The notes under the pieces were generated by a model. The model saw only the letters and a program-made list of their open reading frames with translations, searched no databases and was not told the origin of the DNA. Of a stretch of DNA of 13,473 bases, positions 7,168 to 13,473 are shown piece by piece (the stretch's first letter is position 1; each line of letters opens with the position of its first letter). This DNA comes from JAFGKK01 sp964521085 (lineage in GTDB: Bacteria; Chloroflexota; Anaerolineae; Anaerolineales; RBG-16-64-43), in assembly GCA_964521085.1 (NCBI GenBank), contig CAZFPL010000087.1:1-13473 (forward strand), read 5' to 3'. Position numbers and translations under genes: made by a program.

Positions 7168-7839
7168 TTAGAAAACCAATCTCAAAATATCAGCCAGGGT
7201 TCGGATTTCGCGATCCGGCGCATCCTGCTTGGACGCCGGTTCCTCATTCTCGTGCAATCCACCTTCCCGGCGGATTCGCACGGTTCGCAGGCCGGTTTCA
7301 CGCGCGCCGCGGAAATCCTTCAGCGGATTATCCCCGACATACGCGGCGTCTGAACCGGCGACCGACAGCATCCCCAGAATTCTATCGAACGGTTTCCGGC
7401 TTGGTTTCCACTCCGCTCGTTCTTCCTCACCCAGGATAACCACCGTTTCCATCCAGCGATCCAGCCCCAATGCGCTGATTTTTGCTTCCTGCGCCGATCG
7501 GCGCCCTTCGGTCAGCAAACCCAGGCGAAACTCTTTTTTCAATTCCTCCAGCGTCCCCTCCGAATCCGGGTAGAAACCGATCTTCGGGAGGTGTTCCCGG
7601 TACACCTTCACCATTTCCGGCAGCAGTGATTCCGGCAAACCCTGTTCCGACAACCACCATTGGAACGCATCGCTGCGGAAACCGCCGTCGAACAAGGCCT
7701 GGAGCTGCGCGCGTACGATCGCCTGCGACAGGCCAAGCCGCTTTTCCGCCAACTCCCCCACGGCGCGGTATCCGCTGCGGACGTATTCCCGCTCCGGGTA
7801 GAGCGTGTCATCCAGGTCGAAAATCCAGGCTTTGAGCAT
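7168..7839 (-). CDS. HAD-family hydrolase, probable phosphatase
   Basis: This protein of 223 residues is a haloacid-dehalogenase-superfamily protein, most likely a phosphomonoesterase. Motif I is FDLDDT with nucleophile Asp8 and acid/base Asp10. Motif II is LLTEG with Thr110. The motif III lysine is Lys145 or Lys149 in EWKPSRKPF. Motif IV is YVGDNPLKDFRGA (167-179) with Asp170 and Asp175. The helical cap lies between about 15 and 90, as in subfamily I members that act on small phosphorylated metabolites. The start is ATG 7839 in a 36-nt gap after the ATP-grasp gene, with no strong ribosome binding site. Its place directly after a glycosyltransferase, methyltransferase and ATP-grasp ligase suggests dephosphorylation of an intermediate in that pathway. 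The substrate is unknown. Confidence 0.92.
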   Translation of the reverse strand: MLKAWIFDLDDTLYPEREYVRSGYRAVGELAEKRLGLSQAIVRAQLQALFDGGFRSDAFQWWLSEQGLPESLLPEMVKVYREHLPKIGFYPDSEGTLEELKKEFRLGLLTEGRRSAQEAKISALGLDRWMETVVILGEEERAEWKPSRKPFDRILGMLSVAGSDAAYVGDNPLKDFRGARETGLRTVRIRREGGLHENEEPASKQDAPDREIRTLADILRLVF

Positions 7840-7875
7840 TTTAAACCGTCACGAAGACGCGTATCGACTTCCTCA

Positions 7876-8841
7876 TTATTGGTCGCCTTCCTCGAAGAAG
7901 AACGACTCATCAAACCGCGTCATATACAAACCTTGTACATACTTTCCCATCGACGGGATCTTCGGCGTCCGTCCCGCCGCTTCGGCCAGATACCAACGGG
8001 GCGCATCCACACCTGCCGCGATTCCCAGCGGGCAGCCGCCGCCGAAGCGCGCGTTGATCTCGGTGAAGTACGGCGCGCCGTCTCGCAGAATGCACTGAAC
8101 GGTGACCGGTCCGGCGGCATGGATCCCGCGGGCAGCGGCGATGCAATGCCGGGCGATTCCTTCATCCCAGAGCGTAACGCCCTTGGCCACCTCCCCGGCG
8201 CGGATTTCAATCCGCCGCCGTGATACCACCGCCCACGCCTCGCCGTCCGCGCTGCAGATCACATCGCTGGTGATTTCCGGACCGGGCAGGCATTCCTGGA
8301 TGATCGGGTCCTCCACGTACGTCAGGAAGAATTCCAGTTGGCGCGCATTTTCCACCCGAAAGGCGCCCTGCCCGGCGCTTCCCCGCCGCGGCTTGATGAA
8401 CAGCGGGAATCCCGGTTTATCCGTCCGCAGATCTTCCGGCAGCCACGAACGCGCGGCGGGAATTCCGAGGGTTCGATACAGCAAATGCGTTTTCCATTTA
8501 TCCCGCGCCGTCTCCGCGCCTTCCGCATCCGGGGTCATCACCTTCGCCCCCTCTTTTTCAAAATCGTTTTTATGCGCGGCCAGGATCGGGATATCCGGAT
8601 CGATCAACGGGAACACGAGCTTTATCCGCCGGCGGCGGACGATCTCCAGCAGCGCGGGCACGTAATTCGGATCGGTCAGCCGCGGAACGATATGGGTCGA
8701 ATCGGCGGCATGAAACGCCGGCGCAAGCGGGGTGACATCCGTAACGTGAATCTTTCCCTGGAGGCGCAGCGAGCGGTAGGCGCGCTGAAACGCGCGCAGC
8801 AGCTCCACCCGCCGGCCGGCGCTGGTGAAAAGCACGTTCAC
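7876..8841 (-). CDS. CarB-like ATP-grasp ligase of unknown substrate
   Basis: From GTG 8841 the protein has 321 residues. ATP-grasp enzymes of this type activate a carboxylate as an acyl phosphate and join it to an amine or similar nucleophile. The pre-ATP-grasp domain opens with VLFTSAGRRVELL (3-15). The core has ATP-binding Lys150 in PLFIKPRRG, the glycine-rich loop RGSAGQGA (153-160), IIQECLPGPEITSDV (180-194), and the Mg-binding FTEINARFGGG (259-269). These are characteristic of the CarB-like group often found with sugar and surface-glycan genes. The frame extends upstream to a TTG at 8874. GTG 8841 is chosen because the family normally begins right before VLFTSAGRR and because it lies 1 nt after the methyltransferase stop, which suits translational coupling. 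The HAD gene follows after 36 nt. G+C is high (41/60 on one line). The substrate cannot be told from the sequence. Confidence 0.9.
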   Translation of the reverse strand: MNVLFTSAGRRVELLRAFQRAYRSLRLQGKIHVTDVTPLAPAFHAADSTHIVPRLTDPNYVPALLEIVRRRRIKLVFPLIDPDIPILAAHKNDFEKEGAKVMTPDAEGAETARDKWKTHLLYRTLGIPAARSWLPEDLRTDKPGFPLFIKPRRGSAGQGAFRVENARQLEFFLTYVEDPIIQECLPGPEITSDVICSADGEAWAVVSRRRIEIRAGEVAKGVTLWDEGIARHCIAAARGIHAAGPVTVQCILRDGAPYFTEINARFGGGCPLGIAAGVDAPRWYLAEAAGRTPKIPSMGKYVQGLYMTRFDESFFFEEGDQ

Positions 8842-8842
8842 G

Positions 8843-9520
8843 TCAAGGGGTTTTCTTTTTGATGCCGATGGCAAAGTACCCTCCGGGAATCCGATCGGAT
8901 TGCCTTCCGCGGGCGAGAAAACCGTTCCACCAAACGAATGGATAAAAAAGAATCGAACCCAAGGCTTTCGCCGGGAGATAGAGCCCGGGGAGAATGCGCG
9001 CGGGAATGCCCGCGAAAAATTCCACCGCGATCCGGTACATGCCGGTGCCGGCTCCCACCGCCGGCTCGACGCGCACGCATTCCATTCCGGCCTGCTCGAT
9101 CAGGCGGCGCATTCCGGCGCGCGAGAAGCGCCAGTAATCCTCTGGACCCGGATGGTACCCGATGACGAACGGCGCCTGCAGGTAGAGTGTTCCGCCGGCG
9201 TGAAGGACGCGCGCCATTTCGCGCACCGCCTGAAACGGGTCGGGAACGTGCTCGACCATCTCCTGCGAGAGGACCAGCGTAAAACCCGCATCCGGAAACG
9301 GCAGCTTCAAGGCATCGCCGAGAACATCCACCGCGCTTGTGGAGGCGAGGTCGAAGTTGACCAACCGCGGGTCGATCCGGGAATCCCCGCATCCCAGGTT
9401 GAGCCCGCGGCCGCCGCGCAAATCTTCCAGGAGCGATTGGATCTCTTTTCGCACCGCGGGCGAATCATTGTGCGCGGCCCAAAATTTTCTGACGAATCTC
9501 CTGCGGATGCCGTTCGTCAT
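8843..9520 (-). CDS. Class I SAM-dependent methyltransferase in a glycan cassette
   Basis: This protein of 225 residues is a Methyltransf_11-type enzyme. SAM motif I is GLNLGCGDSRID (39-50), Asp58 in VNFDL ends strand 2, and DALKLPFPDAGF (69-80) is the usual motif II region. SQEMVEHVPDPFQAVREM (85-102) and the stretch leading to GPEDYWRFS (125-133) are typical of methyltransferases found with glycosyltransferases. The C-terminal part (about 165-200) is hydrophobic and may contact the membrane or an acceptor lipid. The start is ATG 9520, which overlaps the glycosyltransferase stop as ATGA. The frame is open further upstream, but that extension has glycosyltransferase out-of-frame composition and is not taken as coding. 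The stop is 1 nt before the ATP-grasp start. A small molecule, glycan or lipid-linked sugar is the likely target. Confidence 0.91.
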   Translation of the reverse strand: MTNGIRRRFVRKFWAAHNDSPAVRKEIQSLLEDLRGGRGLNLGCGDSRIDPRLVNFDLASTSAVDVLGDALKLPFPDAGFTLVLSQEMVEHVPDPFQAVREMARVLHAGGTLYLQAPFVIGYHPGPEDYWRFSRAGMRRLIEQAGMECVRVEPAVGAGTGMYRIAVEFFAGIPARILPGLYLPAKALGSILFYPFVWWNGFLARGRQSDRIPGGYFAIGIKKKTP

Positions 9521-10755
9521 GTGCGTCCCGCACCTTTCGCTTTTTTCCGGGAGGTCATCTCCCGCAGCAGCTGCTCCAACTCGCGCGCCTGCCCTCCGCG
9601 TCCGAATTCGCGCTCCACCGCCGTCCGGCCGCGGTACCCCATTTTCCTCGCCGCGGAAGGGTCGTCGGCCAGGGTCCGGACCGCATCCGCCAACGCCTGC
9701 GCGTTCCCGGGCGGCACCGCCAAACCGGCATGCGCATCCTCGACCACTTTGCGGATCACCCCGCCGATCGCCAAAACCACCGGCCGCCCGGCCGCCATGT
9801 AATCGAACACCTTGTTGGGATAGGTCGTACCGTAAAGCGGGATCGGTTTTAGGATAGCGATCCCGCAATCGCTTGCGGCAAGCACCTCCGCCATATTGTG
9901 CTTCGCCACCGGCGGCAGGAAGATTACGTTATCGAGCTTTCTTTCCGTCGCGCGCAGGACCAGACCCGTCTTCTCTTTTCCGTCTCCAATCAGCAGGAAA
10001 TGGATCCGCGAATCGCCCCGGAGGAGTTCCGCCGCATCGATCAGGACCGTCAGATCATTCGATATGCCGTGCGCACCGGCATACAGGGCGACGAATTTTT
10101 CTTCCAGCCCGTGTTTGGCGCGAAACTCCGCGCCTTCCGACGTGGGATCGAACATCGAGGGGTCCACGCCGTTGCGGATAAGAACGATCTTGCCTTTGTT
10201 TGCCCCATGGCCCGCCAGGTGTTCGATATACCCCGGCGAATTCACCACCAGCTTATCCGCGCGGCTGTAGAGAAACCGTTCCAGATGGAGTGAAAGCCAA
10301 ATCAGAATCGGGTTTCGTAAAATCCCGAGTTGGATCGCGAAGGCCGGCCAAAGATCCCGCACCTCGAAAAGGAACTTCGCCCGCTTCAGACGGGCAACAA
10401 GCCAGGCTGTAAACACTTGCGGCAACGGCGGCGAGGTTCCCCAAACCAGGTTGATTTTCGGTTGAGCCAGGCCTTGGAAGAACGAGGAAAGCATGAAGGA
10501 TACAAATCCTACCGCGCGCCAGAAAAAGGAGCGGTTGACGCTCCCCCACACGCGGCAGCGAATCACCTCCAATCCCGGCTCGAGGATCTCGTGGTCCTTC
10601 TCGGTGACCCGCTGGCCGGTCTGGTATGAGTAAGGGCTGGCGAGTATGGTCACCTTGTGGCCGGAATGGACGAGCGCGCGGGCCAGCTCATAATGGCGCG
10701 TCCCGCCCGGATCGTCCGGCCGTACGAACACCTGATGGATGAGGAGAATATGCAT
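9517..10755 (-). CDS. GT4-family glycosyltransferase (WbuB-like)
   Basis: This protein of 412 residues has a GT-B fold and is a retaining glycosyltransferase of family GT4. It transfers a sugar from a nucleotide donor, probably onto a lipid-linked or surface glycan. The N-terminal domain starts MHILLIHQVF and contains PGGTRHYELARAL (16-28) and FEVRDLWP (130-137), a signature of the WbuB-type group. The C-terminal donor-binding domain has VLIRNGVDPSMF (191-202), FVALYAGAHG (221-230), FLLIGDGKEK (253-262), and YPNKVFDYMAAGRPVV (312-327). Asp318 takes the place of the first Glu usually seen in the GT4 E-x7-E motif, a tolerated change in some members. The start is ATG 10755, with no convincing ribosome binding site. 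It is the first gene of the minus-strand run and overlaps the next gene by 4 nt. Its basic tail (RKKAKGAGR) may aid membrane contact. Confidence 0.94.
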   Translation of the reverse strand: MHILLIHQVFVRPDDPGGTRHYELARALVHSGHKVTILASPYSYQTGQRVTEKDHEILEPGLEVIRCRVWGSVNRSFFWRAVGFVSFMLSSFFQGLAQPKINLVWGTSPPLPQVFTAWLVARLKRAKFLFEVRDLWPAFAIQLGILRNPILIWLSLHLERFLYSRADKLVVNSPGYIEHLAGHGANKGKIVLIRNGVDPSMFDPTSEGAEFRAKHGLEEKFVALYAGAHGISNDLTVLIDAAELLRGDSRIHFLLIGDGKEKTGLVLRATERKLDNVIFLPPVAKHNMAEVLAASDCGIAILKPIPLYGTTYPNKVFDYMAAGRPVVLAIGGVIRKVVEDAHAGLAVPPGNAQALADAVRTLADDPSAARKMGYRGRTAVEREFGRGGQARELEQLLREMTSRKKAKGAGRT

Positions 10756-10784
10756 AAAAAGGGGCGATTCCGCCGCCGGAATAA

Positions 10785-10790
10785 ATTGTA
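10785..10790 (-). promoter_or_regulatory. Candidate -10 element for the glycosyltransferase operon
   Basis: The minus strand reads TACAAT 30 nt before the ATG at 10755 and downstream of an intrinsic terminator, so a new transcription unit must begin about here. With a 17-nt spacer the -35 would be TTAAGA (10808-10813), a weak match to TTGACA. The position fits better than the consensus does. Confidence 0.35.
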
Positions 10791-10811
10791 CCCCGGATGC
10801 CCCGTTTTCTT

Positions 10812-10842
10812 AAAAAGACCGCCCCGCCGATCCCGGCGGGGC
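10812..10842 (-). terminator. Rho-independent terminator after the WD40 lipoprotein gene
   Basis: On the minus strand GCCCCGCC, a 6-nt loop and GGCGGGGC form a perfect 8-bp G+C stem (10842-10821), followed by GGT and then CTTTTT (10817-10812). It lies 27 nt past the stop of the WD40 gene and 57 nt before the glycosyltransferase start, so it marks the boundary between the two transcription units. Confidence 0.88.
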
Positions 10843-10868
10843 TTAAGTTTCATACTGGAAACCTTTTT

Positions 10869-13022
10869 TTATTTTAATCCGCGCTGATACATCTCCTCAA
10901 CTTTCTGCAGATCCCATAAAAGGATCGTATCATCTTCTGAACTGGTAACCAAAATCCTTCCATCCGGTGAAAAGACGGCCGAGGTTGTCTGAAGGCAGGT
11001 GTTTCTGGGAAGTATGGCGGTCTGTTTCCACGTATCCAAACTCCAAAGGGTAACATTGCCGGATAGATAAGCCCCCAGCTTTGCGTCCCGTGAAAAAGCG
11101 ACGCTTCTCCTCTGAGAATACAGAATATCCAATTCGGGGAACGGCAACGGAGAGCCGTCGGAGAGATCCAGGATCAGCAGGTCATGAAACATATCGGCAA
11201 CGGCCAAAATATTTTTCTTCGGAGCCACTGCCAGATGCATGCTCCCTTGATTTTGAATCTCCCATTTGCGGATCTCTTTTTTCTCCACGATATCCACCAG
11301 GGCCACTCCCTCTCCCACGGCATACGCCAGGAAACGGCCGCCGGAAGCAAAAGCGGAGATATACGGATACTTGGAGGGGAGCGAGAACAAGGTTTTCCCG
11401 CCGATCCGGTCGTACACTATGACATCACTTTCCTCCGCGTACGCCATCGTGGTCCCATCCGGCGAAAAGACCGGATAATCTCCCGCGAGGGATAGAAGGT
11501 TGGCGCCTGTCCGGTAATTCCAGAGCAGGATGGTTCCATCCGCCGAGCCTGCCAGAGTTTTCCCGTCGGAAGAAAAAGATACATAGGATCCTTTCTGCGC
11601 TTGGATGTTGAAAAACCGCTGAGGGTTGCGGGTTTGCAGATCGAATAGGGTGATGTGTCCTTCACGGCCGCCGGCAGCGAGAGTTTTCCCGTCCGGCGAT
11701 ATATCCACCGAGGTGCCAATCTTGGATACGGCGAAGAGCATGGAAAAAGGATATTCATTCCGGGTTTCGCCGCTTGCCGCTTCCCAACGGACGACCGGAG
11801 CGTTTATCCCGGCAGAAAGGAGGGTGGATCCGTCGGATGAAAACTCCAGTGTATCCGCGCCCTTGCCATCCATCACCCGCGTGAGAGACCAGTCGGAGGT
11901 ATCCCACAAGGAGATGTTGCCTCCTTTATAGGCGACAGCCATGGTCATCCCGCTCGGTGAAAAAATAATCCGCTCGACATCAATCCCGGGATTGGGCAGG
12001 GTCCGCCTTAATGCTCCGCTGGATGCATCCCATAAAGAAACCAATCCGTCTTCGGTGCCTGCCGCAAGCAGGCCGCCATCTGGGGAGAATGCCAAACTTT
12101 TAATAGACTCTGTGAAATTTTCCAATTGGATTATTGGCTCTTTTGACGCGGTATTGTACACGGTTGCATAATAATGGTCATTGACACCACCCAGGCTTTG
12201 ATATCCTCCAGCAATCAAGGCGCCATCCGAGGAAAGAGCCGCGCTCGACGTTTTTCGTGTGTTATCCTCTGACCTGCCGCCTTCGAAAAAGTCAGACTCC
12301 TCGCCGGTGGATATATCCAACAGACTCGGCCCCTTCCCTCCCCCGGAATTGCATTCTGTCCAATAAAAAATTTTCCTGCCATCGAGCGAGAATTCAAGAG
12401 AGACAATACTGCAATATTCCACAAAATCCCTGAGCGGTTCGCCGGTTTGGGCATTCCATACCGTGATGGCCCCGCTTGGCGTCGGGAAATCCCATGCTTC
12501 GCAAGTCATCTGGGTTCTCCACCCCTGGCTGCCGGTGGCTAGGATTTTCCCGTCCGGGGAAAAGGCGACGCTCCGCACCGGCGCCATTGTCGGACCGAAC
12601 CAGGCCTCCTCAAGCGTGTGACCATCCTCGCCCAGGCGGTAAACATAAACGCCGATGGAAGTGGCCGCCGCGACGGCATTCGCCGCAGGCGAGACGGCCG
12701 TCTGGTGTACCCGGCCTTTTCCCAACCTCTCGATTGCCCCCTCGGGAAGCGCCGGCACATGGAACTCGGAATTGACTACCGGTTCGATTGTGATTTCAAC
12801 GGAAGGAGCGGCTGTTTTCATAGACGTGAGGGTCCGGCTTGCCGTTTCGGCCGTCCCGATCCGATTCAGTGTCGGAGGGAATTCCAGGGTATTGGAGAGA
12901 TTATCTTTTTCCTTGGATGTAACGGCCTCCGTCGCGGCTGTAGAGCAACCCATCGCGATGATAAGCAACCATAAGCCAAGTGCGCGGAAGAGGAATTTTC
13001 CTGCAAAGATCAGCTTTTTCAC
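10869..13022 (-). CDS. WD40-repeat lipoprotein, probably two seven-bladed propellers
   Basis: From GTG 13022 the protein has 717 residues. A basic start (MKKLIFAGK) and a hydrophobic stretch end at IIAMGC with Cys26, an imperfect lipobox, so it is probably a surface lipoprotein. A Ser/Thr-rich linker follows to about residue 95. I count 14 WD40-like repeats by their FSPDG-type turns, from VHQTAVSP at about 105 to SAVFSPDGRILVTSSEDD near the end. Examples are VRSVAFSPDGKILATG, IKSLAFSPDGGLLAAG and SVDISPDGKTLAAG, and many blades end in a LWD or VWN strand. Fourteen repeats fit two seven-bladed propellers, a scaffold for protein contacts. The frame extends to TTG 13055, but GTG 13022 has AAAGGA about 9 nt upstream and gives a clean signal peptide, while TTG 13055 falls inside a likely -10. 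An intrinsic terminator follows. No enzymatic domain is seen. Confidence 0.92.
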   Translation of the reverse strand: MKKLIFAGKFLFRALGLWLLIIAMGCSTAATEAVTSKEKDNLSNTLEFPPTLNRIGTAETASRTLTSMKTAAPSVEITIEPVVNSEFHVPALPEGAIERLGKGRVHQTAVSPAANAVAAATSIGVYVYRLGEDGHTLEEAWFGPTMAPVRSVAFSPDGKILATGSQGWRTQMTCEAWDFPTPSGAITVWNAQTGEPLRDFVEYCSIVSLEFSLDGRKIFYWTECNSGGGKGPSLLDISTGEESDFFEGGRSEDNTRKTSSAALSSDGALIAGGYQSLGGVNDHYYATVYNTASKEPIIQLENFTESIKSLAFSPDGGLLAAGTEDGLVSLWDASSGALRRTLPNPGIDVERIIFSPSGMTMAVAYKGGNISLWDTSDWSLTRVMDGKGADTLEFSSDGSTLLSAGINAPVVRWEAASGETRNEYPFSMLFAVSKIGTSVDISPDGKTLAAGGREGHITLFDLQTRNPQRFFNIQAQKGSYVSFSSDGKTLAGSADGTILLWNYRTGANLLSLAGDYPVFSPDGTTMAYAEESDVIVYDRIGGKTLFSLPSKYPYISAFASGGRFLAYAVGEGVALVDIVEKKEIRKWEIQNQGSMHLAVAPKKNILAVADMFHDLLILDLSDGSPLPFPELDILYSQRRSVAFSRDAKLGAYLSGNVTLWSLDTWKQTAILPRNTCLQTTSAVFSPDGRILVTSSEDDTILLWDLQKVEEMYQRGLK

Positions 13023-13053
13023 GGCGATTTTTCCTTTATTCGATGATGGGAAC

Positions 13054-13059
13054 AATATA
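13054..13059 (-). promoter_or_regulatory. Candidate -10 element for the WD40 lipoprotein gene
   Basis: The minus strand reads TATATT, one base from consensus, 32 nt upstream of the chosen GTG start at 13022. At 17 nt further upstream no TTGACA-like -35 is present. The gap from the preceding gene (13023-13128) is about 106 nt, long enough for an independent promoter. Confidence 0.3.
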
Positions 13060-13101
13060 TTTGCTTGATCTTCGTCATTTCCATTACACTCGGGATCATC
13101 A

Positions 13102-13116
13102 GGGATACTGTATCCC
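13102..13116. repeat. Perfect 15-nt palindrome in the intergenic gap, possible operator
   Basis: GGGATACTGTATCCC is a 7-bp inverted repeat around one central base. It lies between the end of the partial gene (13129) and the candidate -10 of the WD40 gene (13054-13059). There is no T-tract after it on either strand, so it is not a typical intrinsic terminator. A symmetrical protein-binding site is the simplest reading, but it could be chance. Confidence 0.35.
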
Positions 13117-13128
13117 CCTCATAACCAA

Positions 13129-13473
13129 TCAACTGATCCATCGCATTCTCGATGACGTGACGTTCCAGAATTCGCCCTTTCTTTCCACGACATACTCAAA
13201 TCCGCCGGCCGCCAAATCACATCGGAAATACTTCCTCCGACCAGCGCTCCGTCTGTCTCATCAAAACGGATTTTGGATAACGAAATGATGACCCCTTTAT
13301 TTTGCACGCAACCCCGATCCGGATTGCGGACGACATCACCGAAATGCTCGATCCACACGATCCACGTCGGCAGGTCATTCAGCGCAAACGTAATCCCCTG
13401 CCGGACGGTTTCCGGAAGGACACCGGAATTGGATGCTCGGGTGTCCGGATCTGCTGCGAAATCCTTCGTCGAC
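13129..13473 (-). CDS. C-terminal fragment of an unrecognised protein, apparent frameshift
   Basis: The gene enters from the right edge. The frame read from 13472 contains LPTWIVWIEHFGDVV, then VIISLSKIRFDETDG and ALVGGSIS, and looks coding. After about base 13224 that frame degrades (RANSGTSRHRECDG) and stops at 13119. One frame over, the same stretch reads DLAAGGFEYVVERKGEF, then WNVTSSRMRWIS, and stops at 13129. This is a typical small beta-rich domain ending with a W-x-V-T pattern. Third-position G+C also favours the second frame here (18 of 28 against about 9 of 27 by hand). A one-base deletion near 13216-13232 would join them. It may be a real lesion or a sequence error. I do not recognise the protein. 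It is encoded upstream of the WD40 lipoprotein gene in the same direction, with a 106-nt gap. Confidence 0.55.

Noticed and set aside
8825..9802. Long plus-strand open frame of 325 codons
   Set aside because: It is antisense to the methyltransferase and glycosyltransferase genes, has an Arg/Gly/Pro/His-rich low-complexity translation typical of G+C-rich shadow frames, and shows no motif.
9521..9868. N-terminal extension of the methyltransferase frame upstream of ATG 9520
   Set aside because: The translation is Arg/Gly-rich and lies over the glycosyltransferase C-terminus. ATG 9520 gives an ATGA overlap and a normal family start.
10869..13022. Possible TolB-type or enzymatic beta-propeller
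   Set aside because: The blades carry WD40-like FSPDG turns and LWD strand ends, and no catalytic domain or TolB amino-terminal domain is visible.

Overview
The window looks like a chromosomal stretch from an uncultured or environmental member of the Chloroflexota, most like Anaerolineae. This is inferred from gene content and is not proven: a ribose-type ABC transporter, a WD40 repeat lipoprotein with a Ser/Thr-rich linker, a CN-hydrolase of the Lnt type, a DUF72 protein, a dense set of sugar or envelope genes and two kinds of dispersed palindromic repeat. No rRNA, tRNA, CRISPR array, transposase or phage gene was seen. No stretch longer than about 300 bases lacks a gene.

Layout. (i) 1-2476, minus strand: a ribose/galactose-type ABC transporter, with ATPase first and permease second, overlapping by 4 nt (GTGA). 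The permease runs off the left edge with only a short tail missing. No substrate-binding protein lies in the window. (ii) 2503-2598: a palindromic dispersed repeat in the gap before the ATPase. (iii) 2629-3822, minus: a DegT/DnrJ/EryC1/StrS-type PLP sugar aminotransferase. It is divergent from (iv) 4043-5539, plus: a membrane-anchored CN-hydrolase resembling apolipoprotein N-acyltransferase, the only plus-strand gene. (v) 5592-5649: a 9-nt-period inverted repeat between convergent genes. (vi) 10755 down to 5666, minus: a six-gene run of GT4 glycosyltransferase, SAM methyltransferase (ATGA overlap), CarB-like ATP-grasp ligase (1-nt gap), HAD phosphatase-like protein, a membrane-anchored methyltransferase resembling the FAM173/ATPSCKMT family, and a DUF72 protein. 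(vii) 10812-10842: a clear intrinsic terminator that separates this run from (viii) 13022-10869, minus: a lipoprotein with 14 WD40-like repeats, probably two seven-bladed propellers. (ix) 13129-13473, minus: the C-terminal end of an unrecognised protein that appears to carry a frameshift.

How the genes may work together. The glycosyltransferase, methyltransferase, ATP-grasp and HAD genes are packed as a translationally coupled cassette and most likely make or decorate a surface glycan or a soluble amino-acid or sugar conjugate. The aminotransferase could supply an amino sugar, but it is not in the same transcription unit. The Lnt-like enzyme and the WD40 lipoprotein both point to lipoprotein traffic at the cell surface.

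The most interesting items are the ATP-grasp cassette, the FAM173-like methyltransferase, the diverged Lnt-like enzyme, the apparent frameshift at about 13216-13232, and the two repeat families. I saw no clear defence, mobile or wholly new system. Base composition is uneven: hand-counted 60-base lines give roughly 40-45% G+C in the aminotransferase and DUF72 genes, against 63-68% in the ABC ATPase and ATP-grasp genes.
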